DNA from: Planctomycetaceae bacterium UBA6172
Lineage (GTDB): Bacteria > Planctomycetota > Planctomycetia > Pirellulales > Pirellulaceae
Length of the DNA: 6,188 bases
Assembly (NCBI GenBank): GCA_002422955.1
Contig: DITY01000123.1
Span: forward strand, 1,547-7,734
Direction: 5' to 3'
Position numbers and translations under genes: made by a program. The notes beneath the pieces were generated by a model, which was not told where the DNA came from, made no database searches, and worked only from the letters and a program-made list of their open reading frames with translations. Within the stretch, counting starts at the first letter, position 1. Each line of letters begins with the position of its first letter. Positions 6,100 to 6,188 of this stretch are shown piece by piece.

Positions 6100-6188
6100 G
6101 CCTGCCCGCTGCTGACCGACTCGGTGGCACCCGCGCCGCGGGCTGCCAAAATCTTGCCGCCGGCCGTCACAATCGCGGCAACCCGGCC

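Overview
The window looks like chromosomal DNA from a high-GC bacterium, most likely a planctomycete of the Pirellulales type. That assignment is an inference. It rests on the style of the GAF/sigma-54 activator, on the very large membrane-inserted patatin-like protein, on mostly weak Shine-Dalgarno signals, and on roughly 55-70% GC. No rRNA, tRNA, CRISPR array, insertion sequence or integrase was seen.

Layout. Bases 1-291 hold no gene I can support, but they look like a promoter region. It has three CGACAA hexamers at exact 13-bp spacing (133-164), a TATACT -10-like box (190-195) overlapping a sigma-54-like TGG-N9-TTGC element (184-198), and a possible 25-codon leader ORF (203-280). A single giant gene follows on the + strand (292-3498, TTG start). 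It encodes a patatin-like phospholipase whose catalytic Ser and Asp lie about 760 residues apart, separated by a multi-pass membrane region and a soluble domain I do not recognise. It converges, across a 34-bp gap, on two minus-strand genes. The first is a 246-aa carboxylesterase/phospholipase-type alpha/beta hydrolase (3533-4273). Upstream of it on the same strand, beyond a 145-bp gap, is a GAF-AAA+-Fis sigma-54-dependent activator (4419 to about 6089). The reading frame of the activator stays open to the right edge, so its true start is uncertain.

How the parts may work together. Two unrelated serine hydrolases acting on lipids or esters face each other, next to an enhancer-binding regulator. 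The regulator and esterase could share a transcript. The patatin gene has its own upstream control region, which contains a weak sigma-54-like match, so regulation by the neighbouring activator is possible but unproven. The patatin gene is visibly lower in GC than the two minus-strand genes.

The most interesting points are the split architecture of the patatin protein, the GAFTDA variant of the normally invariant GAFTGA loop in the activator, and the phased hexamers with overlapping promoter elements before the patatin gene. I saw no convincing new multi-gene system.
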